From Streptomyces sp. AC512_CC834 (GTDB lineage: Bacteria > Actinomycetota > Actinomycetes > Streptomycetales > Streptomycetaceae): a stretch of 64,000 nucleotides of DNA. The notes beneath the pieces were generated by a model, which saw only the letters and a list, made by a program, of their open reading frames with translations, made no database searches and was not told where the DNA came from. Each line of letters begins with the position of its first letter. The first letter of the stretch is position 1. The stretch spans positions 1 through 64,000 of the forward strand of contig NZ_JAGMUO010000065.1 in NCBI RefSeq assembly GCF_019049325.1, read 5' to 3'. A program made the translations under genes and the position numbers. Of this stretch, positions 8,771-17,424 are shown piece after piece.

Positions 8771-9600
8771 ATCGTCGATCGGCAACGGAGGGCTCCGCCG
8801 GGCGACGGCGACGGACAGTGCGTCAAGGGGAGGGGCCGGTCAAGGGCAGAGGCCCGGCCGGTTCCGGGGCCGTGCCCAGCGGTCCCCTGCTCGGTCGTAC
8901 GCGTGTCCTCTGCTGGTCTCATCAATCGTCGGCCTTCTTGGTAAGTGGCTGTTGGTAAGTGGCTGTCGACCCTCGGCTGCCGCCGGAGATCCGCACCGAA
9001 CCCCCCTACCTCACAAGGGCGTTCACACCCTGGGTGCTCGTACGGCACAACGGCCGCAGCGGCTGGCCGGTTCATCAGCGGTCCTCGCCGTGGAGGCGTG
9101 GAACTGCTCGTCGATCAGTCATCAACCCAGGCGTCCTGCCGACCCGCCACGATGACGACAGCATGACGGTTGGCGGTACAGGCTGCGCCACCACGCGTGG
9201 CTCCTTCGCGTGACGCCCGGCGTCCCGATCCCGGACGTGGGAACGTCGCAGGTCCTCGGGGAGATCACGGCCGGGCACGGCACGAGGATCCGGCCGGCCG
9301 ACCGACGCAGTGCTGCGGGCTTCGCAGGACGAGCACCTGACCCTGTACGGCCTGTGCACCGGTGTGGTCCTGCTGTAAGAGGCCGGTGATCGACGACCGG
9401 CCCGCTACCACGGCCGCCTCGTCCACGTGTACCTCAGGGGGCGAATTCCAGGGGCCGACGTGCGTGTCGAGGGGGGAGCGCTACCTGGAGTTCGAACGCC
9501 GGGCGACTGTCCTGGTGGCCTCGTCCAGCCGGCCGGGAGCATGACGTAAACGGCAGCGGCCGCAGGAGATGCTCCGGGGCGTTGCCACCCCCACGCCCTC
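8771..9600. other. intergenic stretch, no gene recognised
   Basis: About 830 bases contain only short overlapping open frames without a recognisable domain, convincing ribosome binding sites or consistent codon use. It separates the frameshifted channel gene from a transposase remnant and probably consists of decayed DNA. Confidence 0.5.
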
Positions 9601-9629
9601 CTCAACGATCTACGCGTCCACGACGTCGC

Positions 9630-9780
9630 CGACCGGGACGGTGTGACCTTGCCAGTGGTGCGGTTGCGGCGGATGAGGAAGTGGCGGTGACCGCCGGCGC
9701 CGGTGTGGATCCAGGCCCAGCCGTAGTGGCGCGGGCCCTTCGCGCCGTTGCCCGCGCGGACAGGGATGCGGCCGTTGTTG
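9630..9780 (-). pseudogene. fragment of an IS701-type transposase
   Basis: One minus-strand frame reads RIPVRAGNGAKGPRHYGWAW, then HRHFLIRRNRTTGK, which matches the 'AGNGAKGPR-YDWAW ... LLxRRN' stretch of IS701-family (SRSO17-like) transposases. The homology stops abruptly on both sides, so only about 45 residues survive. No inverted repeats were found. Confidence 0.6.
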
Positions 9781-9793
9781 ATCCGCACCCGCG

Positions 9794-10030
9794 TCAGGCA
9801 CAGCCTGGGCCTCGGCCTTGCGCACCCAGAATCCATGGCCAGGGTGTCCACTCCAAGGGATCAGCCGCATGTTCCCCCCTCACCCACGCCCAACCCCAGC
9901 GGACGCAGGGCTCCCACACGGCCTTGACCGCCGTCGTCCGGCGGTCCCCCAGCACGTTCTCCTCGATCTCCCGGCGGGTCCGTTCCTCCAGGAAGGCCCA
10001 CCAGCCGCTCATCGGACGTCCGGGCTCCAT
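9794..10030 (-). other. unrecognised open frame downstream of the ABC transporter
   Basis: A 78-codon frame begins MEPGRPMSGWWAFLEERTRR and contains LGDRRTTAVKAVWEPCVRWG before running into transposase-derived sequence. It may be the front of a gene cut by the insertion. No family is recognised and no good ribosome binding site is visible. Confidence 0.25.
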
Positions 10031-10055
10031 GTCGTGCTGTCGCCCGGGCTCCCGT

Positions 10056-10847
10056 CTACGGCGGCGGGCCGGAAGCCGCGGTGGCCGTGTGGTCGAACGC
10101 GATCAGCGGATCGCCCGTCAGAGGATGCTCGATGACCGCGGCCCGCACCCCGAAGACGTCCGCGATGAGTTGGGGGGTGAGCACTTCCAGTGGTGTGCCC
10201 GAGGCGACGACCTCACCGGCGCACAGCACATGAAGCCGGTCGCAGACCGAGGCGGCCGCGTTCAGGTCGTGCAACGACACGAGGGTCGTACGGTGCTGGG
10301 CCCGCAGCAGTGCCAGCAGTTCCACCTGGTGGCGTACGTCCAGGTGGTTGGTCGGTTCGTCCAGGACGAGCACGTCCGGGTCCTGGGCCAGGGTGCGGGC
10401 CAGCAGCACCCGCTGCCGTTCCCCTCCCGACAGGGCCGAGAACCTGCGCCTGCCGTAGGGCGCCATGTCCACCCGGTCCAGGGCGTCGGCGACGATCGTC
10501 CGGTCCCCGTGGTCCTCACCTGCGAAGGCCCGCTTGTACGGGATGCGCCCCATCGCCACCACTTCGCGCACGGTCAGCTCGAAGTCGCCGCCCCGTTCCT
10601 GGGGCAGCGCGGCGACATGCCGCGCTGCCCGTGCCGGCGGCAGGCTCGCCAGGTCCGTACCGTCGAGCAGGACCCGGCCGGCCGCGGGACGCAGATGCCG
10701 GTAGACGGTGCGCAGCACGGTCGACTTGCCGCTGCCGTTCGGTCCGATCAGCCCGGTGATCTGTCCGGGGGCGGCGGACAGGCGCACCCCGGACACCACT
10801 GTGCGGCCGTCGTAGGCGACCCGGAGGCCGTCCACCTCGATCCTCAT
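10056..10847 (-). CDS. ABC transporter ATP-binding protein (FecE/BtuD type)
   Basis: This 263-residue ATPase drives import of a metal chelate. Walker A is GPNGSGKST (35-43), the Q-loop is LPQER (81-85), the ABC signature is LSGGERQRV (139-147) and Walker B VLVLDEP is 159-165, followed by the H-loop LVSLHDL. The ATG at 10847 overlaps the stop of the permease gene (ATGA), so it is coupled to it. Sequence class and partners identify an iron-siderophore, haem or cobalamin importer. The exact ligand cannot be read from the ATPase. Confidence 0.93.
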   Translation of the reverse strand: MRIEVDGLRVAYDGRTVVSGVRLSAAPGQITGLIGPNGSGKSTVLRTVYRHLRPAAGRVLLDGTDLASLPPARAARHVAALPQERGGDFELTVREVVAMGRIPYKRAFAGEDHGDRTIVADALDRVDMAPYGRRRFSALSGGERQRVLLARTLAQDPDVLVLDEPTNHLDVRHQVELLALLRAQHRTTLVSLHDLNAAASVCDRLHVLCAGEVVASGTPLEVLTPQLIADVFGVRAAVIEHPLTGDPLIAFDHTATAASGPPP

Positions 10848-11947
10848 CAGGTTCGCTCCAGCCGGCGGTCCAGCAGGAAAAGCAGTACGGGAGCACCGAT
10901 GAAGGCGGTGACGACGCCCACCGGCAGCTCCATCGACGGCAGCGCCGTACGGCAGACGATGTCGACCACGACCAGCAGTACGGCACCGGTCAGCGCGGAG
11001 ACCGGCAGCAGCCTGCGATGGTCGCCGCCGATGACGAGCCGGCACAGGTGCGGCACCATCAGCCCCACGAAGCCGATGGCCCCGGAGACGGACACCAGTA
11101 CACCCGTCAGCACACTGGTCACGACGAACAGTTCCCTGCGCAGCGCCGCCACGTCCACGCCGAGTCCGGCCGCCGTCTCATCGCCCAGGAGCAGGGCGTT
11201 CAGTGCCCTGGCCCGCGCCTGGAGGGCGAGCAGGCCGAGGACCACCGCCGCGGCGGGGAGGGCGAGGGTGCTCCACTGGGCCCCGCCGAGACTGCCCAGC
11301 AGCCAGAACAGCACACCCTGGGTCTGCTGCTCGTCGCCGATCCTGAGGACCAGATAGCTGGTGAATCCGGACAGGAACTGCCCGACCGCCACACCGGCCA
11401 GCACGAGTCTCAGCGGGGAGAACCCGCCCCCGCGTCGGGCCACCGCCCAGACCAGGGCGAAGGACAGGAGCGCACCGAGAAAGGCGGCCGAGGAGACCCC
11501 GAGCCCGAGCAGTCCTCCGGTGCCGGCGCCGAGCACGATGGCGGCGACGGCCCCGAGCGAGGCTCCGTTGGAGATGCCCAGCAGATAGGGGTCCGCCAGC
11601 GGGTTGCGCACCAGCGCCTGGACGGCCGTGCCCACGACGCCGAGTCCGGCCCCGACGAGGGCGGCGAGCAGCGCGCGGGGAACCCGCAACTGCCAGACGA
11701 TGAGGTCCTGGGTGCCGGGCCGCAGCTGCCCGCCGGTCAGCCGGTGCAGCACCGTGGACCACACGTCGCCGAACGGCACGTTGGAGGAGCCCCACGACAC
11801 GGCCGCGGTGAGTGCCAGCACCAGAGCCACGGTGAGGCCGGCGAGCAGCAGGCCGACGGGTACGGTCCTGGGCCCCGAGTCGTCGGACTTCGGCACCCGC
11901 GACCCCGTCTCGCGTGCCGCGCCGGTGGATGACGACGCCTTCGCCAT
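10847..11947 (-). CDS. FecCD-family ABC transporter permease
   Basis: This 366-residue membrane protein has about nine to ten transmembrane helices after a hydrophilic N-terminus of about 28 residues. Family landmarks are RVPRALLAALVGAGLGVVGT, VRNPLADPYLLGISNGAS and the EAA-like coupling region near GLMVPHLCRLVIGGDHR. It is the single permease and would act as a homodimer with the ATPase encoded downstream. It follows the binding-protein gene with almost no gap. Confidence 0.93.
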   Translation of the reverse strand: MAKASSSTGAARETGSRVPKSDDSGPRTVPVGLLLAGLTVALVLALTAAVSWGSSNVPFGDVWSTVLHRLTGGQLRPGTQDLIVWQLRVPRALLAALVGAGLGVVGTAVQALVRNPLADPYLLGISNGASLGAVAAIVLGAGTGGLLGLGVSSAAFLGALLSFALVWAVARRGGGFSPLRLVLAGVAVGQFLSGFTSYLVLRIGDEQQTQGVLFWLLGSLGGAQWSTLALPAAAVVLGLLALQARARALNALLLGDETAAGLGVDVAALRRELFVVTSVLTGVLVSVSGAIGFVGLMVPHLCRLVIGGDHRRLLPVSALTGAVLLVVVDIVCRTALPSMELPVGVVTAFIGAPVLLFLLDRRLERT

Positions 11948-13000
11948 CTACCGCACGTCCTGGAACTTGTCCGGGTACAGGGTGCGGGCGATCTGCTCGA
12001 CCGCCTCCGCGTTGGCGACGCCCGGAGTCGTCATCCTCTCCGACCGGATCCGCAGGAACCTGTGCTCCTTGACTGCGGTCAGGCCCCGGGTGGCCGGGAA
12101 GGACTCGAGGAACCGCTCCGCCTCGTCGAACGCCTTTCCGTCCGCCTCGGCGCTGCCCCGGTTGCGTACGGTCAGCTGGATCCAGTCGGGGTTCTTGGCG
12201 ACGATGTCCTCCCAGCCGGTCTTCTCGAAGGCGCCGTCGCAGTCACGGAAGATGTTGCGGGCCCCGGCGAGGGTGATCACGGCGTTGGCCACCTGCTTGC
12301 CGCACACCGCGCTGGGCTGCTTGGTGCCCGCGTCGAAGTCGAAGACGAAGTAGGTGGGCCGCTCCGCGTCGGGCACGGCCGCCACCCGCTCCCCCACCGC
12401 GTCCGTCTTCTGGCGCATCCCGGCGACGATCTCACCGGCCCGGCCGGACGTACCGGTGAGAGTCCCGAGCCGTTCGATGTCGTCCATGACCGCGGACAGG
12501 TCCTTCTGCGGCCCGGGGCCTTCGGCGGCGCACGCGGTGGAGAGCAGCTGAACCACCTTGATGCCGGCCGCGTCGAACTCCTCGGGGCGGGGGAAGGCGG
12601 CGGTGCCGCTCGCCGGCCGGAACGTCTGCAGGTAGGCGTCCGCACCCGAACCGAGCAGCTTCTCCTTGGGGATGACCGTCCGGCCGAGGACCGGCACGTC
12701 GGACGCCTGGTCGGCCAGGCCCGCGGGCAACGCGCCCTTGCCCGGGGGGAATCCGGTGCCGATCACCTTCGGGCCCGCCCCGAGCCGCAGCAGGATCTCC
12801 AGTCCCGACGCGTTGCTCGTGACGATCTCGTCGGGGGGCGACTCGAACATGACTTTCTCACCGTCGCAGTTCTCCACCGACACCGGGGATCCGCCCCGTG
12901 CGGCCGGCGATTCGTCCGCGCCGCCGCCCCCGCCGCATGCGGTGGCGAGCAGCCCCGCGGTAAGGACGGCGCCGCTGACCGGGCGCCACAGTCTGAACAC
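11948..13000 (-). CDS. iron-chelate-type periplasmic-binding lipoprotein
   Basis: This 350-residue protein has a lipoprotein signal: a hydrophobic stretch, then LLATACGGGGG, with the lipobox Cys followed by a glycine linker. The rest is a cluster-A (FecB/BtuF-like) two-lobe binding domain (DEIVTSNASGLEILLRLGAG, KVIGTGFPPGKG). Four further Cys residues (NCDGEK, TACAAEG, AVCGKQ, RDCDG) could form disulfides. GTG 13000 has GGAGG seven bases upstream. It is the first gene of the transporter operon, 134 bp after the sigma-factor gene. No IdeR/DmdR-type iron box was seen upstream, so iron regulation is unproven. Confidence 0.9.
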   Translation of the reverse strand: MFRLWRPVSGAVLTAGLLATACGGGGGADESPAARGGSPVSVENCDGEKVMFESPPDEIVTSNASGLEILLRLGAGPKVIGTGFPPGKGALPAGLADQASDVPVLGRTVIPKEKLLGSGADAYLQTFRPASGTAAFPRPEEFDAAGIKVVQLLSTACAAEGPGPQKDLSAVMDDIERLGTLTGTSGRAGEIVAGMRQKTDAVGERVAAVPDAERPTYFVFDFDAGTKQPSAVCGKQVANAVITLAGARNIFRDCDGAFEKTGWEDIVAKNPDWIQLTVRNRGSAEADGKAFDEAERFLESFPATRGLTAVKEHRFLRIRSERMTTPGVANAEAVEQIARTLYPDKFQDVR

Positions 13001-13134
13001 GTTCTTCCTCCACAACCCACTGCCGTGTGTATCCGGAGAACCCCGTTCGCCGGGCTCTGCACAACTGGTCGCGGTGGCGGGGTGCCGGGTTCCCGGGCCG
13101 TTCCGTATTTCTGGCACCCGGCGAGGGCCGGCCC

Positions 13135-13881
13135 TCAGCCGCTCTCGGAGTGGGCCGCGTCCGCCTCCCTGACCAGGTCGGCCAGCGCGTAGCGGGCTCG
13201 CGCGACGCGGGAACGGACCGTACCGACGGGGCAGCCCAGGACGGTGGCGGCCTCGGCGTAGGGGAAGCCCAGGAGCTGGGTGATCACGAAGGCCTCGCGG
13301 CGTTCCGCGTGGATCGTCGTCAGCAGCTCCATGAGGGCCACGCCTTCCTCGAAGCCGGGCAGGTGACGGGGCTGGGCGCCTTCGGCGGCACTGCGCCAGT
13401 CGTCCTGGTCGGCGTGCCGGGGCCGGGCGGCGGCGTGGCGGAAGCTGTCGATCACGGTGTGCCGGGCGATGGACAGCAGCCAGGTACGGGCGGACGAACG
13501 CCCCTCGAACCGGGGCAGGCTGATCAGCGCCCGCAGAAAGACCTCCTGAGTGAGGTCGTCGGCCTCCTGCGGATCGGCGCTGAGATACGACACGTAGGTC
13601 CACACGTCGCGGTGCAGCGCGCGGACGAAGAGGTCGGTGTTGCGGGCGTCACCGTCCCGGGCCGCCAGCGCGAGCCGTGTCGCCGCCGCCTCGGATGCCG
13701 CCGTGCGCCGCTTCCGGGTGCGCTCGGCGCAGGGACGCCGGGCAGGGGGTTGCCGGTCCGGATCAGCGCCCCCCGAAACTCCGACGCCGCCCACTCCTCC
13801 TCCGCTTCGCCGCGCCGTTCGGCTCCGGCGCCGTCCCCGTTCCTCGGCGGTCATGGCGCTGCGGATGCGTGCCACGGCCAT
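13135..13881 (-). CDS. ECF-type RNA polymerase sigma factor
   Basis: This 248-residue protein has a basic, Ala/Arg-rich extension of about 75 residues before sigma region 2 (RDVWTYVSYLSADPQEADDL, then TQEVFLRAL). Region 4 reads REAFVITQLLGFPYAEAATV, then LGCPVGTVRSRVARARYAL. ATG 13881 has a perfect AGGAGG seven bases upstream. No anti-sigma gene is adjacent. The sigma gene lies directly upstream of, and in line with, the metal-chelate importer genes, so it may control them or share their transcript. Assigning it to a specific ECF group would need alignment. Confidence 0.9.
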   Translation of the reverse strand: MAVARIRSAMTAEERGRRRSRTARRSGGGVGGVGVSGGADPDRQPPARRPCAERTRKRRTAASEAAATRLALAARDGDARNTDLFVRALHRDVWTYVSYLSADPQEADDLTQEVFLRALISLPRFEGRSSARTWLLSIARHTVIDSFRHAAARPRHADQDDWRSAAEGAQPRHLPGFEEGVALMELLTTIHAERREAFVITQLLGFPYAEAATVLGCPVGTVRSRVARARYALADLVREADAAHSESG

Positions 13882-14092
13882 GGCTGGTCCTCCTGCCGTC
13901 CAAAAGCCCGACGCCAGTGCGTCATGGGAGGTACGCGAAGCGGCGGGGGAACGTTGAAAGGCTGATCCTCGCCGCACCCCCAAAAGCCGCGCGGTCACCT
14001 TCTCGTCGGTTCCCGTAGACCTTTCCGCTCCCGACGCAACCAACATGCACCACGCCGTGCAGGCGTACGTATTGACGAGCGAAGGGAAATCC

Positions 14093-14633
14093 GTGACGAC
14101 CCCGCACCACTCCGTTCGCCCCGCCCTGCTCAACAGGGGGGCCGCGCTCTCAGATCCCGGCGGGCGTTGTTCGCCCGGGGCGCGTCCGTAGTCCTTCTCA
14201 CCGGTGTCGGCGCGACATCCGCCGTCGCGGATCACAGCGGGCGGCACCGGGCCATCACCACGCCGGACGCGCCGGCGGCCATCGGGCCCTATTCGCAAGG
14301 CGTCTAGGCCGCGAACCTGGCCTTCGTCTCCGGACAGCTGCCGCTCGATCCGAAGACCGGGGCCATTCCCCCCGGCGCTTCCGTGGCGGAGCAGACGCGC
14401 CGGGCACTGCGCAGCGTCGAGGCCGTCCTGAAGGCCGACGGCATGACGCTCGAGCAGGTCGTGAGCACGACGGTCTACCTCGCCGACCTGGACGATTTCA
14501 CCCGCTTCAACGCCGCGTACGCCGAGTTCCTGCGTTCCTCCGTTCCTCCGCCCCTCCCGCCCGGGCCACCGTCGAGGTGGCGCGTGTGCCGCGGAACGCC
14601 AAGATCGAGATCTCCGCAAGCGCTGTGCGTTGA
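14093..14633 (+). pseudogene. RidA/YjgF-family protein with signal peptide, triply disrupted
   Basis: GTG 14093 (GAAGGGA upstream) begins an exported RidA-like protein. Three lesions are visible. A frameshift near 14150 (an extra TC) displaces the signal peptide (RSRRALFARGASVVLLTGVG). A TAG at 14306 replaces the expected Gln in IGPYSQGV-*-AANLAFVSGQ. An 8-bp tandem duplication of CGTTCCTC at 14533-14548 shifts the C-terminus, whose correct frame continues APPARATVEVARVPRNAKI to a TGA at 14631. All three are needed to restore the family, so this is a true pseudogene. It lies just upstream of an equally damaged aminotransferase, probably a former operon partner. Confidence 0.82.
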
Positions 14634-14652
14634 GACACGAGACAGAAATGAC

Positions 14653-15875
14653 ATGATCATGGACAAGAAGGCGTCCCCTGACGATGCCGGTGTCTCACGG
14701 CGGGGGTTCGTCGGCCTGCTGGGCGCCGGTGCCGCGTCCGTCGGCATCGGAGCGGTCGGCGTCTCCCAGGCTGCGGGCGCGCCCTTGGCCGGCACGACGT
14801 CCGCCACGCTGCCGCCCGCCATGTCGCCACGGTACCGGGACGCCGTGGAAAGACTGTTCGTCCTGGACAAGGACGTACTGTTCATGAACGTCGACACGGT
14901 CGGGTCGCCCCCGCGCGAGGTGCTCGACACGGTCGCCCGGACCCGGCGGGAAGTGGCCGTCGGGGCGCTCGCCGGCTACAGCGCCTTCGACGACATACGA
15001 GCCCTCGTGGCGAGGGGTTACGGATGCGACCCCGACGAAGTCGCCCTCACGCACAACACCAGCGACGCCATGTCGAAGATCATCGCTGGTCTCGCCCTGA
15101 AGGAGGGTGACAAGGTCCTCATCACCAACCACGAACACCCCTCCTCGACCACGTCGTTGACCCAGGCGCGGGACCGGCACGGGATCGTCGTCAAGCAGGT
15201 GGGCCTCCCGGTCGGCAACGACCAGCGGGCCGAGGACTACGTCGAACTGTGCCGCCGTGGCATCACCTGGCGGACCAAGGCGATGCTGGCGAAGCTCGCC
15301 CAGGACCACGGCCTGATCAGCATCGTCGACAGCGCCCACGTGCCGGGCATGATGGCGTACAGCTTCCATGAGCTGGGGATCGACTTCCTCGCCGGGTCGA
15401 TGGCGAAGTGGCAGTGTGCTCCTTGAGCTACCCCACCCAGGCTTCTCCAGGACGTCGGCAACAGCGGCATCGCGATGATGGACGGTGTGCGCAGCGCCTG
15501 CGAGATCTGGGACCGCATCGGGCGCACCAGGATCACAGTCTCGGGCTCTCCGCGTATCTGAGGGAACTGATCGCCGAGCGCTGGAGCGTCGATTCCCTGT
15601 ACTCACCGAAGGACGACCCGCGGCTGGTGTGCGCGCTCACCTCCTTCGCGCCGTTCCGCGACCCGGCCGACGTCCATGACGCGAAGAAGGCGTCGACGCT
15701 CGTGACCCGGCTCAAGGAGGAGCACGGCATCGTGATCCGCAGCAGCGAGTTCCCCGTGATCGGCTCGGCCAAGCAGCACCAGACGCTGCGCATCTCCACG
15801 CACCTCTTCCACCAGAAGAGGGACGTGGAGCGGCTCGTCGACGCGTTGTGGCGGCTGTCGCGCGAGATGAGCTGA
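14653..15875 (+). pseudogene. class V PLP aminotransferase/epimerase-like protein, Tat-type, decayed
   Basis: The ATG at 14653 opens a twin-arginine signal (SRRGFVGLLGAGAASVG) followed by a fold-type I PLP enzyme of the isopenicillin-N-epimerase-like group. LTHNTSDAMSKIIAGL, TNHEHPSSTTSL, then IVDSAHVPGMMAYSF and AKWQCAP are visible. Between CRRGITWRT and KAMLAKLAQDHG about 15 residues of the family pattern are missing without a frameshift. At 15424 a stop follows QCAP; the remainder continues in other frames (DVGNSGIAMMDGVRSACEIW, then GLSAYLRELIAERW to the normal end at 15875). It is inactive. Confidence 0.8.
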
Positions 15876-16216
15876 CCTCCTCCGGACGCCATCGCCACGG
15901 GCCGCGGACAAGGATGCGCGGCCCGTGGCGTCCACGCGTCGCGAGGTCAAGGCCCGCCCGACGGTCTCAGGCGCCTTCGAGTCCGGCCTCGAGGCGCTCA
16001 ACCCTCATGCGCGGTGACCGCTGCACGCGAGTCGAGCGAGACCTCCGAGTTCGCGGGCCGCTTGTTCGTGGCGGCCTTGTGCGAGGTGGGGCATGAGCGT
16101 GCCTCACTTCCTGGCTGTCGATTCGGGCAACGGTAGGCACGGGGCTTCGCCGAAGCTACGCGAGAAGGCAGTGGCCCGGTAGGTACGTTCTCTGCATGAC
16201 GTCATAGGCGGCGGGT
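15876..16216. other. intergenic stretch, nothing recognised
   Basis: About 340 bases separate the broken aminotransferase from the integrase fragment. There is no open frame with plausible codon use, and no hairpin with a clear poly-T run. Confidence 0.5.
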
Positions 16217-16432
16217 ATGGCCGACGAGGCGTTCTCCGCCCGTCGGGGCACGTGGCACAAGTACCGCCACTCCTCGCTCACGCACTTGGGCGAGCGGGGT
16301 GCATCGTTGCTGATGCTGATGGCCAAGTCCCGCCATAAGAAGCCGGAGAACGTCCGCCGCTATTTCAAACCGTCGCCGGAGGCGATCGCGGAGCTGACCG
16401 GCTTGCTTGCGCCGGGCGACGCGCGGCGCTGA
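16217..16432 (+). pseudogene. C-terminal fragment of a tyrosine recombinase/integrase
   Basis: Seventy-one codons preserve the end of a phage-type integrase: GTWHKYRHSSLTHLGERG, then SRHKKPENVRRYFKPSPEA with the presumptive catalytic Tyr, and the tail LTGLLAPGDARR. An in-frame stop lies just upstream of the first ATG, so the core-binding domain and the first catalytic Arg are absent. It is a relic of an integrated element; no attachment site or tRNA gene was seen beside it. Confidence 0.7.
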
Positions 16433-16458
16433 CGGCAAGGGCCACGAGCCGGGTCAGT

Positions 16459-17313
16459 TCACAAGGCCGCTCGCACCGCGATGCTGAGGGAGGTCACCGG
16501 GCGGGCGAGGAGATCGGTGAGGTTCGTCGAGTCGCCGTCGAGCAGGCCGGCGGCGACGTCGCTCTCCAGGCGTACGAGGAAACTGGCAGTGTTCTCGTCC
16601 ATGCCGCTTTGGAGGAGGATCTGCCGGAACTCCTGCGGCGTGACGGTCCTGGGCTCGACCGCCGCGCCCGACACCTCGGAGATGGTGCGCGCCAGGTCGG
16701 CGTAGGTGAAGGGCTCACCGCCCATCTCGAGTGTCACGTTGCCCTCGTAGTCGGTCAGCAGGGCCTGGCCGTCGGCCTCCGCGAAGTCCGCCCGCGTCGC
16801 GGCCGCGATGCGTCCGTCGCCGCCGGCGTGCAGGAGTACTCCGCGAGCGATGTAGCGGGGCACCTCGGTCGTGTAGTTCTCGGTGTACCAGCCGTGCCGC
16901 AGAATCGTGTGGGTGACGCCGGATTCGGCCAGCATCTCCTCCGTGGCCTTGTGCTCGGGCGCGAGGACCATCGGGTTGTCGGTCGCGCGCAGGACCGATG
17001 TGTAGTAGACGCGGCCGACACCGGCTGCCTTCGCAGCTTCGATGACGTTGCGGTGCTGGGGTACCCGCTTGCCCACCTCGCTGCCGGAGATGAACAGCAG
17101 GCGGTCCACACCGTCGAAGGCGGCTTCGAGTGCTTCCCGGTCGTCGTAGTCCGCGGTGCGGACGACGACGCCGCGTACGGCGAACGGGGCGGCCCTGTCC
17201 GCGTCGCGTACGACGGCGGTGATCGAGGCGGGCTCGACGTTCTTGGCCAGCAGCTGGTCGATGACCAGGGTGCCGAGCTGTCCGGTCGCAGCGGTGACAG
17301 CGTATGTCGTCAT
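16459..17313 (-). CDS. NmrA-family NAD(P)-dependent quinone oxidoreductase (QOR2/YtfG-like)
   Basis: This 284-residue extended short-chain-dehydrogenase-like protein has the N-terminal glycine motif AVTAATGQLGTLVIDQLL (residues 5-22). FISGSEVGKRVPQHRNVIEA, then YYTSVLRATDNP and ILRHGWYTENY are hallmarks of the QOR2/NmrA group, which lacks a normal SDR active-site Tyr/Lys pair. It is likely a cytosolic NADPH-dependent quinone reductase or redox sensor. ATG 17313 has GAAGGA nine bases upstream. It is the last gene of the MarR cluster, 111 bp after the transporter. Confidence 0.88.
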   Translation of the reverse strand: MTTYAVTAATGQLGTLVIDQLLAKNVEPASITAVVRDADRAAPFAVRGVVVRTADYDDREALEAAFDGVDRLLFISGSEVGKRVPQHRNVIEAAKAAGVGRVYYTSVLRATDNPMVLAPEHKATEEMLAESGVTHTILRHGWYTENYTTEVPRYIARGVLLHAGGDGRIAAATRADFAEADGQALLTDYEGNVTLEMGGEPFTYADLARTISEVSGAAVEPRTVTPQEFRQILLQSGMDENTASFLVRLESDVAAGLLDGDSTNLTDLLARPVTSLSIAVRAAL

Positions 17314-17383
17314 GGTGCTGATCCTTCGAGAGGTTGTGGGGTTTCGAGTTCGAGGTCGGGGTGCATGGTCTGCTTGGACTGCT

Positions 17384-17408
17384 GGTGCGGTGATGTGTTC
17401 GCCGCACC
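17384..17408 (-). terminator. weak hairpin between MFS and NmrA-type genes
   Basis: GGTGCGG and CCGCACC form a 7-bp stem with an 11-base loop in the 111-bp gap after the transporter stop. There is no T-run. It could attenuate read-through into the reductase gene or simply stabilise RNA. Confidence 0.3.
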
Positions 17409-17424
17409 GTGCGGGAGCGGTGCC

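Noticed and set aside
12998..13134. Iron-dependent repressor box before the binding-protein gene
   Set aside because: No TTAGGTTAGGCTAACC-like palindrome could be seen in the gap.
13882..14619. Upstream extension of the ECF sigma frame
   Set aside because: ATG 13881 has a perfect AGGAGG; the upstream sequence shows no sigma-factor similarity and overlaps the RidA relic.
16217..16432. Integrated element with attachment sites
   Set aside because: Only the integrase tail remains and no tRNA gene or direct-repeat boundary was recognised.
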